From positions 56,636,851-56,700,850 of the forward strand of contig NC_092796.1 in the NCBI RefSeq assembly GCF_918797505.1: 64,000 bases of DNA, in the 5' to 3' direction. Source of the DNA: Bemisia tabaci (lineage: Eukaryota; Arthropoda; Insecta; Hemiptera; Aleyrodidae). Under the pieces are notes generated by a model, which had not been told where the DNA came from, made no database searches, and saw only the letters and a program-made list of their open reading frames with translations. A program made the translations under genes and the position numbers. Numbering within the stretch: position 1 is the first letter of the stretch; each line of letters starts with the position of its first letter. Of this stretch, positions 24,645 to 36,179 are shown one piece after another.

Positions 24645-24757
24645 TACGTCGCTCCTCTTACGGAAGGGCGTTACTCGATTTTCGCGTAAACCCCAGAAAG
24701 CATGGCTTTATGTTTAAAACAGAGCTCTCGCGGAAATTGAGGTACGTTCTTACGCAC
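24645..24757. repeat. Repeat family E copy
   Basis: GGAAGGGCGTTACTCGATTT, CCCCAGAAAGCATGGCTTTA and GGAAATTGAGGTACGTTCTT follow the family order. Confidence 0.6.
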
Positions 24758-24778
24758 CGAAAATGGAAGAATATTCGA

Positions 24779-25130
24779 AATTGGATTCGAAACCAACATG
24801 CAACTTTTTTTCAACGCCGCGGTGGGCTGGTTGCATACGCTCGTTTCTGCCGGTGAAATGTCCCATGGCTTTCGCGAAAGGGTACACATAGAATATGCAA
24901 AGTTGGGTTTGGGCTCAACATGCAGCTATTTTAACTCCGCAGTGAGCCTGGTTGCATACGCTCGAGGAAAACACTGATTACATCTGCACCGCCAGAGCCG
25001 TGCTTACATCGCGAGCGCGCATAGGTTGTGAGCAGATCTCAGATTTCGCCGGCAAAATCTAGCGTATGCAACCCGGCCCATCGCGGAGTTGAAATAGTTG
25101 CATGGCGGGCTCGAACCCATCTTCGTAGAT
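24779..25130. repeat. Inverted/direct repeat cluster with GTTGCATACGCT ends
   Basis: GCTGGTTGCATACGCTCG occurs at about 24828 and GCCTGGTTGCATACGCTCG at 24946, and the complement AGCGTATGCAACCCGGCCC at about 25060. AACATGCA-CT-TTTAACTCCGC is shared by all three. The outer pair forms arms of about 70 bp. Confidence 0.6.
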
Positions 25131-25532
25131 TCTCTCCTTGCTCGTTGCATTTTTCCGGGCTGAAAGAGCGCTACGTTATCCATGATATTTGAAAAAAAGC
25201 TAGGCTTTAGTCGAAATGCTAACTGTAAACATCCTGAGCCGCAAACTGATAGAGTTGCACGTGACGAAGCAAAATACCAATAATCAGCTCGCAGTCGGAG
25301 TCGAGAAATCTGCGAGCCGCAGAGAGTGGTTCCAAATTGCATCGAGGAAAGAGAGGAGGGAATAAAATTAATAAAGCGGTGACCGGACAAGTTGTCAAGT
25401 GAGATGAGAAAATTCCGCGGATGTTTGGATCCTGTGACATCACACTTCAAAGCCCGTGTTCAACTTGAAATTGGCGTTGTGGCCAGTGGCTAGGCGAGGA
25501 CGATCGATTATCGATATTCCCCAGTTTGACGC

Positions 25533-25650
25533 CATGGTAAAGAATCGATTATCAAGGTGTCGGTTGCGAACACCTTGTTGATCGATCCTTTTCCATAGGA
25601 TTAAACGGCAGTTGAATCGATTTATCGCCAAGCACGCCGCAGCACTGGTT
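25533..25650. repeat. Repeat family J copy
   Basis: GAATCGATTATCAAGGTGTC, GATCGATCCTTTTCCATAGG and AAGCACGCCGCAGCACTGG match the copy at 23234. Confidence 0.6.
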
Positions 25651-25948
25651 GTGGCATCTTGTCGCGGGGCTGCGGGCGAATTTCGCGACCTGGCTTTTCA
25701 CGAATGTGGCGGGGCGGCCGGGCCGTTTAAATGGTTGCCAATTTGAGAAGTGGCTCCGCGCGCGAGCTCAGCAATTTTCGGGTATTAATAGCCGCGGCAG
25801 GGCTGTCAGAGCTTTCGTTAGCGACTCCGGCCCGCTCCAGTCAGCAGCTCATTTACAGCTCCAAGTCAGCTGCCAAATTTACCCTTCCAATTCCGCGCCG
25901 CCAACATGTCGCGAAAATTCTCCTCCTAGTCCTGTAGACATTAGTGTA

Positions 25949-26178
25949 CACTGGAAAAAAAACACATTGGATCTAGAGCCCAGACTCTTAAAAACATAGA
26001 CAAGAAAAAATACTTTTGATTCAATCAGATTTAAGCTTAAATTAAGAACCAAACTTCTTAATTTGAGCGGATTTCCTTTTGATTTTAGCAAAAATCTGAT
26101 TGAATCAAGAATATTTTTTCTTGTCAATGTTTTCAAGAGTCTGGACTCTAGATCCAATGTGTTTTTTTTTCCAGTGTA
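25949..26178. mobile_element. MITE family B with TA duplication
   Basis: It starts CACTGGAAAAAAAACACATT and ends with the complement. TA flanks both sides, as in mariner/Tc1-type insertion. The internal halves are also complementary (GAGTCCAGACTCTT-type blocks). Confidence 0.87.
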
Positions 26179-26179
26179 C

Positions 26180-27195
26180 TGTGCAGGGTGATCCAGAAGT
26201 CCTTCGACTGTCGCAGACTTGCCGGCTGTAAGTTATGTACGAATCGAGAGAGGAATTTTAAATTTTGTGAGTGCTCTTTAGTCCAAGGAAACGCCTTTTG
26301 GGGGGCCCCCAAACGCAAAGTGGGTCATCCCGAAAAAGGAGGGGTCATACAGGTGGTGCAGAACTTTAGAATTACCCTGTAGACTATATTTTCCCAATTT
26401 CTGATGCATTTAGAAAAAGGAAAAGGAGAGGTTTGTCTAAATTATTTTCCCACCTATGAAAATCTTACTTCCTATATCCTTTTTGAAAGCTGGTCGAAGA
26501 AAACAAAAATCGTTGCTCCAAGAATGGTTATAGCTGTTGTAGGTGTAACCTACTTTTTAATTCGTAGTTACAATGTTAATTGCGTCTGGTAACAAATATT
26601 CCCCAGCTTGGGAGGGGGGAGGGGGTTGGTGTTCGGATGGGGTGTCTAGGGAAGCCTACTCAGAAAAAATATGGAGATTGAGACGATCCAGGAGCCAGAG
26701 TATGAGGAGGAATTTTGAGCTAGTTTTACGGAACAAAAATGAAGGTGCCATTCATTGGATAGTGACAGAAATGTCTCGCAGTTCTTTCACGTATCACTAA
26801 TTTATTTTGAAGAGATCGAGTAGAGCTCCAAAGGGACAGCCCAGCTGGACTCCCCCCAGTTCCGCGGCACGGACCGATGGTTCTGCCCCTGAGAAACCCC
26901 TCCCCCTCCCCCTATCGTGCGCAAGTGCAGCCCAAAGTTAAGATCCACTCTCGGGCATTATTTTCCTCAATGAGAGCACTTGTCGCTCATTCCTTTCTTG
27001 TTATTCCTCCATTCATCGAATTATCAAGCGGGATTTGCGTCGCTTGTGAAGTGCGAGAACGCGCCCGGCTCGCCTCTTCCAATATCGCGGAGCATTGCAT
27101 GAATGTGCAGTCTTGCAGAAGAAATTGCATCCCCCCTCCTCGTCCCCTCCCTTTCCCCCCTCTACCCCTCGCCGCCTATCATAGTCCATCGACTG
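26180..27195. other. No gene seen
   Basis: Includes a G-rich patch near 26610 and a C/T-rich patch at 27125-27175. The 115-codon frame at 26877 has no recognisable domain. Confidence 0.4.
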
Positions 27196-27198
27196 CGA

Positions 27199-27425
27199 CG
27201 GCGCACAGTAGATCGAGTAAATGAGAACGGTCGGACATGAAATGTTTGACTAAAACTGCAAATTTTGTTGTTTATTTCGTCACATTTTAAATTTCAAGGG
27301 GTGCTTCTTGCGGAAAATTTCACGAGAAAACCATCGGAACAACTTTTGGAACCTCTAAGTTTTGTAAAAACGGAGTAACAAGCGTCTAAAGTTTCCAAAT
27401 TTTATCCGACCTCTCAATTGACTCT
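27199..27425. repeat. Repeat family C copy
   Basis: GGTCGGACATGAAAT, GTTTATTTCGTCAC and AATTTCAAGGGGTG match the tandem pair at 45463-45944. It ends TTTTATCCGACCTCTC. Confidence 0.65.
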
Positions 27426-28189
27426 ATCCTCTGAGCGGCGATTCAAGGCGATTTTCCGACCACGCCGTGCGAAGTAGTTTCTGCCCCCTCGGTTTGTCGC
27501 GCCTGCGTTTTTTTTATGCATAGCTTGATTGGATTATCTTACTCCGGCGATATTTAATAATTCCCCGACGAGTCGAGGAATGCGAGTCGCAAGTTGTTGC
27601 ACTCGCAGCGCATCGACTCGAAAGAGGAAAAAATCGATGGAGGTTTTCGGGATCGTCTTTCGCGGGCCGTCGAAAGGAAATGATTTGATGTTGCGGCTGT
27701 AATATATTCTGACCAGCTCATCGCAATACGGTCGCAATCGTAAAACGGTCCTCATAGCCGTGGGTCGACAATTTCGCTGAATATTTTCGTGTCCATACCC
27801 TCGCAGCATGAAGAATTCTTTAGCAAATGCTAGCTGATGGAATGGACCATTGCAATTGGGAAGTATGATGTCTGCTTCAGTATGTACGTACCATTAGTTT
27901 TCCAATGCGAATAAGTGTTTTTATGGATGAGACGAGAATCTTAGGCCCAGAATCTACAGATGCTTTTGATCCAGGAGGATTTTATGTTCTTTTTATCCCC
28001 CTCATTTTGGCATTTATATTCGAAGTTCCAACACTCAACAATTGAAACAGCGCAACGGTTTGTTGCTCAGGGATGTGTGGGGACCCTGATCATTCACGGT
28101 TCCTAGTCCTTGACATTTCTTATGGAATAGTTTTGTATGAGATGGCTCTCCTCCACCCACCTTGTGACGGTCATAGCGTCACTAGGTGG

Positions 28190-28694
28190 CATCTACCCTA
28201 CTATGCAAGAAAAAAACGCGCCGTATGAGCCTTCAAATACTGCCACAGTATCTTTGACAAAATTCGTATCTTCCGGGGAACCCGTGAATATTTTTCCTCC
28301 AATTTTTCAGAGAATTTTATTCGCGATAAGTATTGAATTACTTGCAAATTTCAAGAGAAAGTGCTCATTACTTTCCTCGAGAATAATCATCTCCTCACTG
28401 AAAAAAAAAAAAAAAAAAAAAAAAAAAACCACATTGGATCTAGAGTCCAGACTCTTGAAAACATCGACAAGGAAAAATACTTTTGATTCAATCGGATTTT
28501 TTCTCGAATCAAATCGAAATCCGCTCAAATTAAGATGCTTGGTTCTTGATTTAAGCTAGATTCTGATCGAATCAAGAGTACTTTTTCTTGTCGATGTTTT
28601 CAAGAGTCTGGACTCTAGATCCGATGTGTTTTTTTCCCCAGTGCTGGGTTGAAATTTGGCAACATTCGAATGTTGATACGACGTTTTTCCCAGG
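28190..28694. mobile_element. Family A MITE interrupted by a family B MITE
   Basis: Decayed family A left end (AACGCGCCGTATGAGC at 28216) and right end (GACGTTTTTCCCAGGACGGC, ending about 28694) lie either side of a family B element at 28396-28643. This gives the order of insertion: A first, B later. Confidence 0.7.
28396..28643. mobile_element. MITE family B nested in family A
   Basis: CACTG followed by an A run of about 28, then family B body to CCCCAGTG. The flanks here are CT rather than TA. Confidence 0.8.
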
Positions 28695-29070
28695 ACGGCA
28701 GTAACCGGGAACGGATGCGGCGGGTCTTGGGAGCCGTAGCGGTAATGCGCGCCCTGGGCGCTGGCAGCGATGCGGCCGGCCGGCGCGAAGCGCTGCGTTG
28801 GTTGACCCACCTGGACTACATTCGGATCCGAGCGCGAGATGTGGATATTGAAATGCTAATGACCAGGGCCTTCGCCTCGCCTCGGCGTCACGCTGCTCAC
28901 AATGCTCGCGGAGCGCTAATAGAGACTTAACGCCCGTTTACAGCTCCCAAATTATGTCAGCAACCGCCCGGATCCGAATGTAGCATTGTAGCAGGTCCCA
29001 TAACAGCGTCCCGACTCGCTCGTAAATCCCGGGAGCCCCCCGGGTGAGGGGGGAGGGGGGGGGGGTGGTC
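28690..29070. other. GC-rich segment with distant inverted 15-mer
   Basis: CTACATTCGGATCCG near 28816 pairs with CGGATCCGAATGTAG near 28968. A G run of about 18 lies at 29048-29065. No coding motif. Confidence 0.45.
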
Positions 29071-29196
29071 GTAACTGGTATCCTATCAAATTTACCGCAC
29101 CTGGGTGATGACTCCTCTCGCTCGATGACTATATTACTCCCGAATGTCCGGACGCCTACCAAGGAGGAAATCTCCCGAAGGAGTGCCTTTGCTTTG

Positions 29197-29449
29197 CTGC
29201 CGTGCTAAGGAAGAACGCCGTATGAACCTTCAGGCGTTGCCAAATTTTCTTTGATAAAACACGAATTTCCTGGTAAACTTCAGAAGATTTTCTTTCCAGT
29301 TTTTCTGATAATTTTGTTCGCAATTTCCCCCAAAGTTCCTGAAAATTTCATGGAAAAATATTCATAATTTTCTTTAAAAATAACCATTTTATCGAAGGAA
29401 ATTTGGCAACTCTCGAATATTCATACGGCGTTCTTCCTTAGCATGGCAG
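29197..29449. mobile_element. MITE family A, 253 bp, intact
   Basis: Terminal inverted repeats begin CTGCCGTGCTAAGGAAGAAC and continue through GCCGTATGAA and GTTGCCAAATTT. The flanks TTTG (29193-29196 and 29450-29453) form a 4-bp target duplication. The middle is AT-rich with no frame. Confidence 0.88.
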
Positions 29450-29539
29450 TTTGGACGGTACACACGGTTCCAGGGTGTCTACCACCCTTGAATACCGGAA
29501 ACCATCGGGAAATTGTATGCCATCAGCGGACTCATCGTA

Positions 29540-29784
29540 GAAATTGATAGACAAAGTGATAGACAAAGAAGACATTAGGAGTATGGAGGGATCCTATTGG
29601 TTGAAATGGATAGTTTTTATAGACTAAGGGAGTGAATGATGGACTAACTATCGGGTCACTTGTGGGTTGCCGTTACTTAGTCTATTACGCACGTCCTTTG
29701 TCCATTGGAATTACCCGCTTTCACCAATAGAATCCCTCTATATCCTGTTTGTCTTCTTTGTATGTGGCTTTGTCTATCAATTTC
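29540..29784. mobile_element. MITE-like inverted repeat just upstream of visible glypican exons
   Basis: The left arm starts GAAATTGATAGACAAAG and the right arm ends CTTTGTCTATCAATTTC. The arms extend about 75 bp with AAAGAAGACA and a GGATCCTATTGG / CCAATAGAATCC pair. Confidence 0.75.
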
Positions 29785-30283
29785 AATAATTAGCCCGTAG
29801 AAAAGAATAGTCAAGTATCAGGAAAATCGGCCACGAATAGGAAATTCAGAGTGAGCCAAACATTTTTCAACTACTTGTAGTTAATCACGTATGCGAAAGT
29901 GAACCATGTGATGCTATTGATCGAGTTTGTTGGGTTGCAAAATCAAACGAGTGTCAATTTATTCGCTCAAAAAATCAGGAAATTTTATTTAAAATAGCAG
30001 AAAACTCTAAACTGAAATTTTAGTAAACACTCTGGATACACCCGTGGCAAAGGTGAATTAACTATTCTGGAAGGAAGGGATTTTCTCACCGAAAGTTGAC
30101 TCACAAAACACTTCTACCCTCTGTCATGGGAAATGCGGAAATGCAATGAATGATGATCGACAACGGAATGATGAGCACAATTTATTTAGCATTCTTGTGT
30201 AGTAATACCTTTTTTTAATTTTGTTTTGAAAAGTGAAGTTAAATACGACCGTAGCGGTAATTTCGAATTTATTCATGTTTCAG

Positions 30284-33200
30284 GTGCAAATTTAAGGATA
30301 TGTTCACCAGGACTGACTTGCTGCACGAAGGAGATGGAGGATAGATTTAGTGATGACTCTGGAAAGCACTACCACACACTCCTCAAAGAATCACTCTCTG
30401 CTCTAAGCTCTATGTTGAAATCGCGGGCGAAGAAACTAGATGGTAAAATATTGTATTCTACTTTGTTTTCGAAATCTCTCTTCTTTTCGTTTTTCTTTAG
30501 TTTTTTCCAAGTATATTGTAATGTATTGTTAACATTTCTAGCTGAAGAGAAGAGTGTTCAAACCTTGCAAAGTTGCATCTACGACAGTAATAAAATCATA
30601 GGCTACATCTTTAAAAATTAAATTTTGCAAAATTCAGCGAGGTCCCCCTGAGGATCTGTTACTTCAGAGCTTAAAATGTTCATGAGTTATTTTGAAAGCT
30701 TCCTAATAATTTTTGATTTTGGTGTGAAATGCCTCTCTTGAAATTTTTGTGAAACTTTACCTACATAATTTTGTCTGAAAGAATATAGAAGATTTAGAGG
30801 AACTTAAACCAAATTTTGCAAGCATTTAGGTGAAGAATTAGATTGACGATTGGATTCGTTTCAAAGGAAGCGCAACATCGAATCTACAAATTTCCTCAGG
30901 ATAGTGATTTTCCTAATCGTCCTTGGAACGGAAACATATGACAGTTCTGTGTAATTCAAGTTCAGTGTAATTTTGACAGTTCTTCGTTAAATTTGGCATG
31001 CCGTATGTAATAGCCAATTCAATCATGCCAAACATTTACGAAGCTTAGGTTTAATTTTATGTCGCCAAAAGCTAAATGATTTTATTTTCTTTTGCAGACT
31101 TATTCAAAACGTTGATGGCAACTTCGAAACGAGACTTCGACTCAATGTTCAAACAAACTTATGGACAAATTTATGAGCAAAACTCGGGAATTTTTTTAGA
31201 CTTGTATGACGAGATTGAAAAGTACTTCAGTACCGGTCGCGTTAATCTTTCAGCCACATTAGAGAATTTTTTCAAGATCCTTGGAGAAAAAATGTTCTAT
31301 GTGATGAATGTCCAGTATAAGTTCGATGAAAAGTAAGTCCCTTATAACACTGTCACTGTATTTTAAGCACTTCCTTAGTTCATATACAATTAATTCCAGT
31401 TCCTTGTCCAAAGTGATGCCCATCTGCAAGGATTAGATCACATCACCAGTCATTTTAAAAAAGGACTGTTTAGGGCTAAGACCCTTACCGACACTTTCTA
31501 AATTTAAAATCAATTCATTTCAATGAAAGAAGAAAATTTGTATCACAATGTTATGAAATATTTAAAAACGCAAGTTAGAATTGCAATAAACCTTAAAAAT
31601 CTGATAAGTAAGGCAAATCTCAGCAATGTCAGAAAATTTTTCAAAAAATCTACGGAATAATCGAGAGAAATTGCTCCAATGATTGTAATCAATTAATATC
31701 CATCTTTCTCTCTCTGTAATTTTTTACCCCTTTCGTTAATATAAATTGAACTGGATTCCAAAGCGAAATTATTTATTTTCGGCATTTTATAAAAAATTCA
31801 GGAACTGTGAAGAGGAAGTCTAAATTTTGTTTGTTTGCTTCGTGTCTAAAAATCTAACAAGTTTCCGAATCTGATTTTAACATTAATGCCAAGAAATCTT
31901 TAATGGCACTTTATTTATTGAATAGTTCTGAGAGACCAAACGTGGACCATATTTATTTATATCTTTGTTATTCTTTTTTCAGGCACCAAGCATGTCTTTC
32001 AGAACACCTGACGGAGCTTCATCCATTCAAGGATGCACCTACTATTTTCATTAGTCAAGTTAGAAGATCACTAATTGCTTTTAGGACTTTGACACAGTCG
32101 CTAAGTGCTGCAAGTGAAGTAGCGAGCAATATGATGAATGTAAGTTCTGTTTGTCGCATTTGTTGTAGTTTCTAGTTTTTGGTATTGAAAATGTTAATCT
32201 ATAACAACTGTTAGTGCATTCCAGTACTAAGAACAATAATCCTAGGGGGTGTAATTTTTCCGAGAAAAGAGTGAAGATGAGGAAGAGAAGTAGATTCAAA
32301 ATGCTAACATATCTCATAGAACTCCTTGCAACTGTTTTTTTCTGAGAAAACTTACCTTAAATAACTAACACTGTACCTGCTCTGAGAAAGCCAAGCCATG
32401 TATTGAAGTAAAGTTTTTAAGAAGTTCCTATGCGTAGTAGCTCTTAAGTATAGTTCTATTTTATTACAGAGAGAAAAAAAATTAAAATTGTATACCTGTT
32501 TGTATATTTATTTGCACCTATTGTTTTTAAATTCATAGATTCTGTTGTAAGAATTAAATGCTTCTCTATAAATTGTTTTTGGAAATCAGTCTATTTAATG
32601 CTCTTCTCGCAATGTCCATGAGGAACCTCAACAGGTATTGCTTTAGTTATTATTTTGTCTAACGGTATGTTTTACTTTGATATTTTGCAGCTGAATCCAA
32701 CCGGTGAATGTTACAAAGTGGTAGCCAAAATGCAAAGATGCTCACTTTGTCAGGGTTATCCAGATCTCAAGCCGTGTAATAATTATTGTGTCAATGTGAT
32801 GAAGGGATGTCTTGCTAATCATGCAGCTCTGGACTATGATTGGGGCCAGTTTGCCGGTAAGATTTTGGGTTTTATTTTGAAGGAGACATTTTGTAGGGAG
32901 GCAAGCCTTAAGCTAAATCAATCTTTCGTAAGGATGTTCAATGTTAATTTTGCGATGCAAGACAATTACTTTTTTACCTTCAAAAAGTTTAAGGGATATC
33001 ATAGAAAACTAAGCCTGATTTCACCTCCTCCTGGTAAACTTAACCCCTGGTCGAAGCAAAACTTTTTATGTCTCTATTGGACATCGGGAAGTAAAATCTT
33101 AACCTGGAGAAAGGCTGCTAAAAAAGGAAATTTTAAAAACTGAGACGTTTTAAGATATTAGAGCCTCATTTCCAACCGCGCTATAAGAAAAAAAAATTAA

Positions 33201-36179
33201 ACCCCCCAAAAAAGCAATTTATTGTTTTTGTATTATCATAGTTTATTTTAGCAAAACCTTGTACGAGTAGAAGGTTTTGTCTCAAGTTCTTATTGTCTTG
33301 AATTATTTTGAATTTTTTTTTTATCAGACTCCACATTATTTCATATTATTTTTCAATTTCAGGGAGTATGAATTTACTGGTGGTTAAACTGAGTGAACCT
33401 TACGATCTTGAAGCCGTAGTGAAGCCGTTTTATGTAAAAATATCTGAAGCTGTTATGAATTTTCAAGAAAGCGGAACTCAAGTTTCGGAAAAGGTACCTT
33501 ATTTGTATTTAATTTCCTTGTCTTTCCAAGAAATTTCTGTTTTGTATTTTTTCATCCAATTGGTTTGAATCAAGTATCTCCAGGCATGTTAAACCCTCAA
33601 CACCTGTCTCTACACTTTGAATCTTAGCCTTTGTAAATCCTACTTTTAATCCTGAGTACCTTACTCTTTATTCTTCCTTCATAATATTTCTACACTGTGC
33701 CAGGTAATTTTATTTGAAATTTTACTAAAATCATGAGTATATATCTTTGAAAGTTTCGACGAGGTTCAAGATTCAAATGTCATTTCCAGTGAAAAAATAA
33801 GGAATATTCTTCGATATTTGATGACCTTTTTTGATATCAAAATTATATAATTGTAACCAAATTCTAAAAAATTTGAATCACTGAGAAAATATATGAAATT
33901 TGATCCAGTGGGCAGAATTCATGAAGAATATAATGTATGGAATATAGGAAATATTCAGACAATGTTGGCATCTTACTATAACTGGTTAAAAATTCTAAAA
34001 TTTGACCAACTGAATCGTTTTATTGCTAAATCCTGAATTTATTTGTTTCCAATAGGAACCCAACAAAATCAAAGAAAACATATCAAGAATTTTAATCCTC
34101 AGAAGACTATGAGCCCTTTTTGAATAGTAATATTGAATAACCTGTGCATGTTAATTTTATGCTGTCAGACAGTCTCTGAATTTTGCTAATGTCAATAATT
34201 GTATTGTTTCAGATTTTCTCCCAATGTGGCCGACCCTCCATACGTAGGCGGAGAGACGCAGTCTTAGACCATGAAGTATCCCACAAAGAAGATGATGAAG
34301 AAGTAGTTCTAGACTCTCCGAATGGTTATAGTGATCAAAGCTACAACCCTAACTCAGGACGGAAACGCTCGAGTGGAAACAGGAAGAGCAACCGAAATAG
34401 GGATAGTCAAGCTGGGGATCCAACGCTGTCGATCCACGGTGATAAAGAGGAAGAGCAGGAGTCGGAACTGAAAAGTATAATCAGAGACATCCAGAACAAA
34501 GTCAACGCTACCAGAGATTTTTGGTCGCAACTCCCGTATAGTATTTGTAGCGACGAAGACTTCTCTGCCTCACCGAAAGCGGAGAGTAGCTGTTGGAATG
34601 GAACAGATAAAGCCAGGTATGCATTTATCAGCAAAAGCTTCTTTGTCATAGAGGTTCTTAAAATGGGTTGGTTGCGCTGGTTATCTATCATTCTTTGTGT
34701 TAAGTAGACTATTTTTCTGATAAATTAAAACAACTATGGGATGGGTAAACTGCTGCTCCACACTGAAATTATCTTGTTCTTCCAGAATTCTGTTGTTATT
34801 GTATTGGTGAAAATTTTGTAGATAGTTTGTTTGGGACTTAGTATAATAGAAGGTAAGTATGGAACGCACATTAAAAAAATTACAGGAAATTCAAGGTGAT
34901 AGTTCAACCGGAAATGAAATCTCCTCATCCATCAGTTGAATAATTTTTTTATTGATTTTTTGCAGGTACACAAAAGAAACAGTAGGAAATGGAATTTCTA
35001 ATCAACATGATAACCTGGAAGTTACACATGTGCCCAACCCTCTCATAAATGAACAACTCTACTCTCTAAAAACTATCACTAGTCAGTTGAAGAGTGCTTG
35101 CAAAGGCTCTGAAGTTGAATGGTTCGATATCGGTAAGTTAAATGAATCTACAGAAACGTCTTTGAGATCTTATTAAGTTCATCCTTTCCAGGGGTGGGGG
35201 ATAGAAACAAGATTAATTATTTTTGGTAAGAAAAGGAAGGTTGCCTCTGTCCTCCGGATGAAGAGCCCCTTTTTGCAGCCAGTGGCAGTCTGACGATTTT
35301 TGTTCCTTTGGAAATGTTATTTGTTTTGATATATTTATTACCCACAAACCTGAGAAATTCAGAAAACTGAAGATAAATTGAAGATGGTCCTCCTAAGAAG
35401 AAGATGTTTCAGGTTTTGTAATGTTCAGCCTCTGTCAATGTTCAGTGGTCAAAAAAAAACTATTTTAGTGCTGTACAGTAAATAAACTTTATGCGAAAAT
35501 TTTAACAAACCAATGCCTGATATATTTATTTCTATAATACAGTAAGCACTGAATGGTCAACTTATTATGTATAACTCGTCTCTGTTGTCTGTATCGAAGA
35601 GATTTAGTATTATTTTGTCCCTACTTAAGGAAAACAAAGCATTCTACAATTTAATTGCTGTAGCAATTATTTTAGGTATCTTTGTTTTATTGTAATAGAT
35701 TTACTTTTCAGTTACGAAATTCTCTTGAATGGAGTATAATTTATTTCTGAATTACTAATGTGATTCTGTGTTTTTCAGAGGACACGTTCAGCTCAGGAAG
35801 TGGATCTGGTGGATTTGATCCAGACAACCCAGACATGGAAGTCGGTGCTCCGAACCCTCTTCCAGATGACGAGGATGGTAAAGGCTCCGGAATGAAACCC
35901 ATGCCGGATGTACCAGAGTTCGATGGAAATGAAAACGATCTCAAGAAGAGGATAGGTAGCATCGATGAAGTTTCAACATTAGCTCCACCTCCTAATCATG
36001 AGGACAACGATGTAAAACCCTTGTTCGATGAAAGCAAGGTCAAGTACAATATCTCGTCATCAGGCAAAGCCACAATAACAGAGAAACTGACACTGAATAG
36101 GGCGCTCGCCTCTTACTTGTTACCTGTAGTTGTTGTCTGGATTGGAAATTCATTCACGGAATGGGTTCAGTTGTTGTAA
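30284..36179 (+). CDS. dlp: Glypican, dally-like (GPC4/6 type), 3' eight exons
   Basis: Exons: 30284-30442, 31098-31332, 31983-32139, 32691-32856, 33363-33493, 34213-34616, 34966-35132, 35779-36179 (stop TAA). All junctions are GT-AG and phases match throughout, giving 606 visible residues. Glypicans are GPI-anchored heparan sulfate proteoglycans at the cell surface that control Wnt, Hedgehog and BMP spread. The visible protein starts in the LRIC...TCCTKEMED block, which points to the GPC1/2/4/6 branch. Next come the KTYG-NxxxFxDLY helices (around 60-80), a CLSEHLTELHPF block (around 136), the cysteine-rich CNNYCVNVMKGCLANHA segment (210-230) and a tetra-arginine furin-type site at 294-297. 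An acidic/basic linker leads to the SICSDED...CWNGTDKARY block near 390-420, then Ser-Gly heparan sulfate sites at 479-484 and 510-511. The last 25 residues form a hydrophobic tail typical of a GPI signal. The N-terminal exon with the signal peptide is missing from the model. Family assignment is secure; dlp rather than dally is inferred from the CCTKEMED block. Confidence 0.93.

Noticed and set aside
25004..25450. 148-codon frame on the - strand as a gene
   Set aside because: It crosses an inverted-repeat cluster and shows no family motif.
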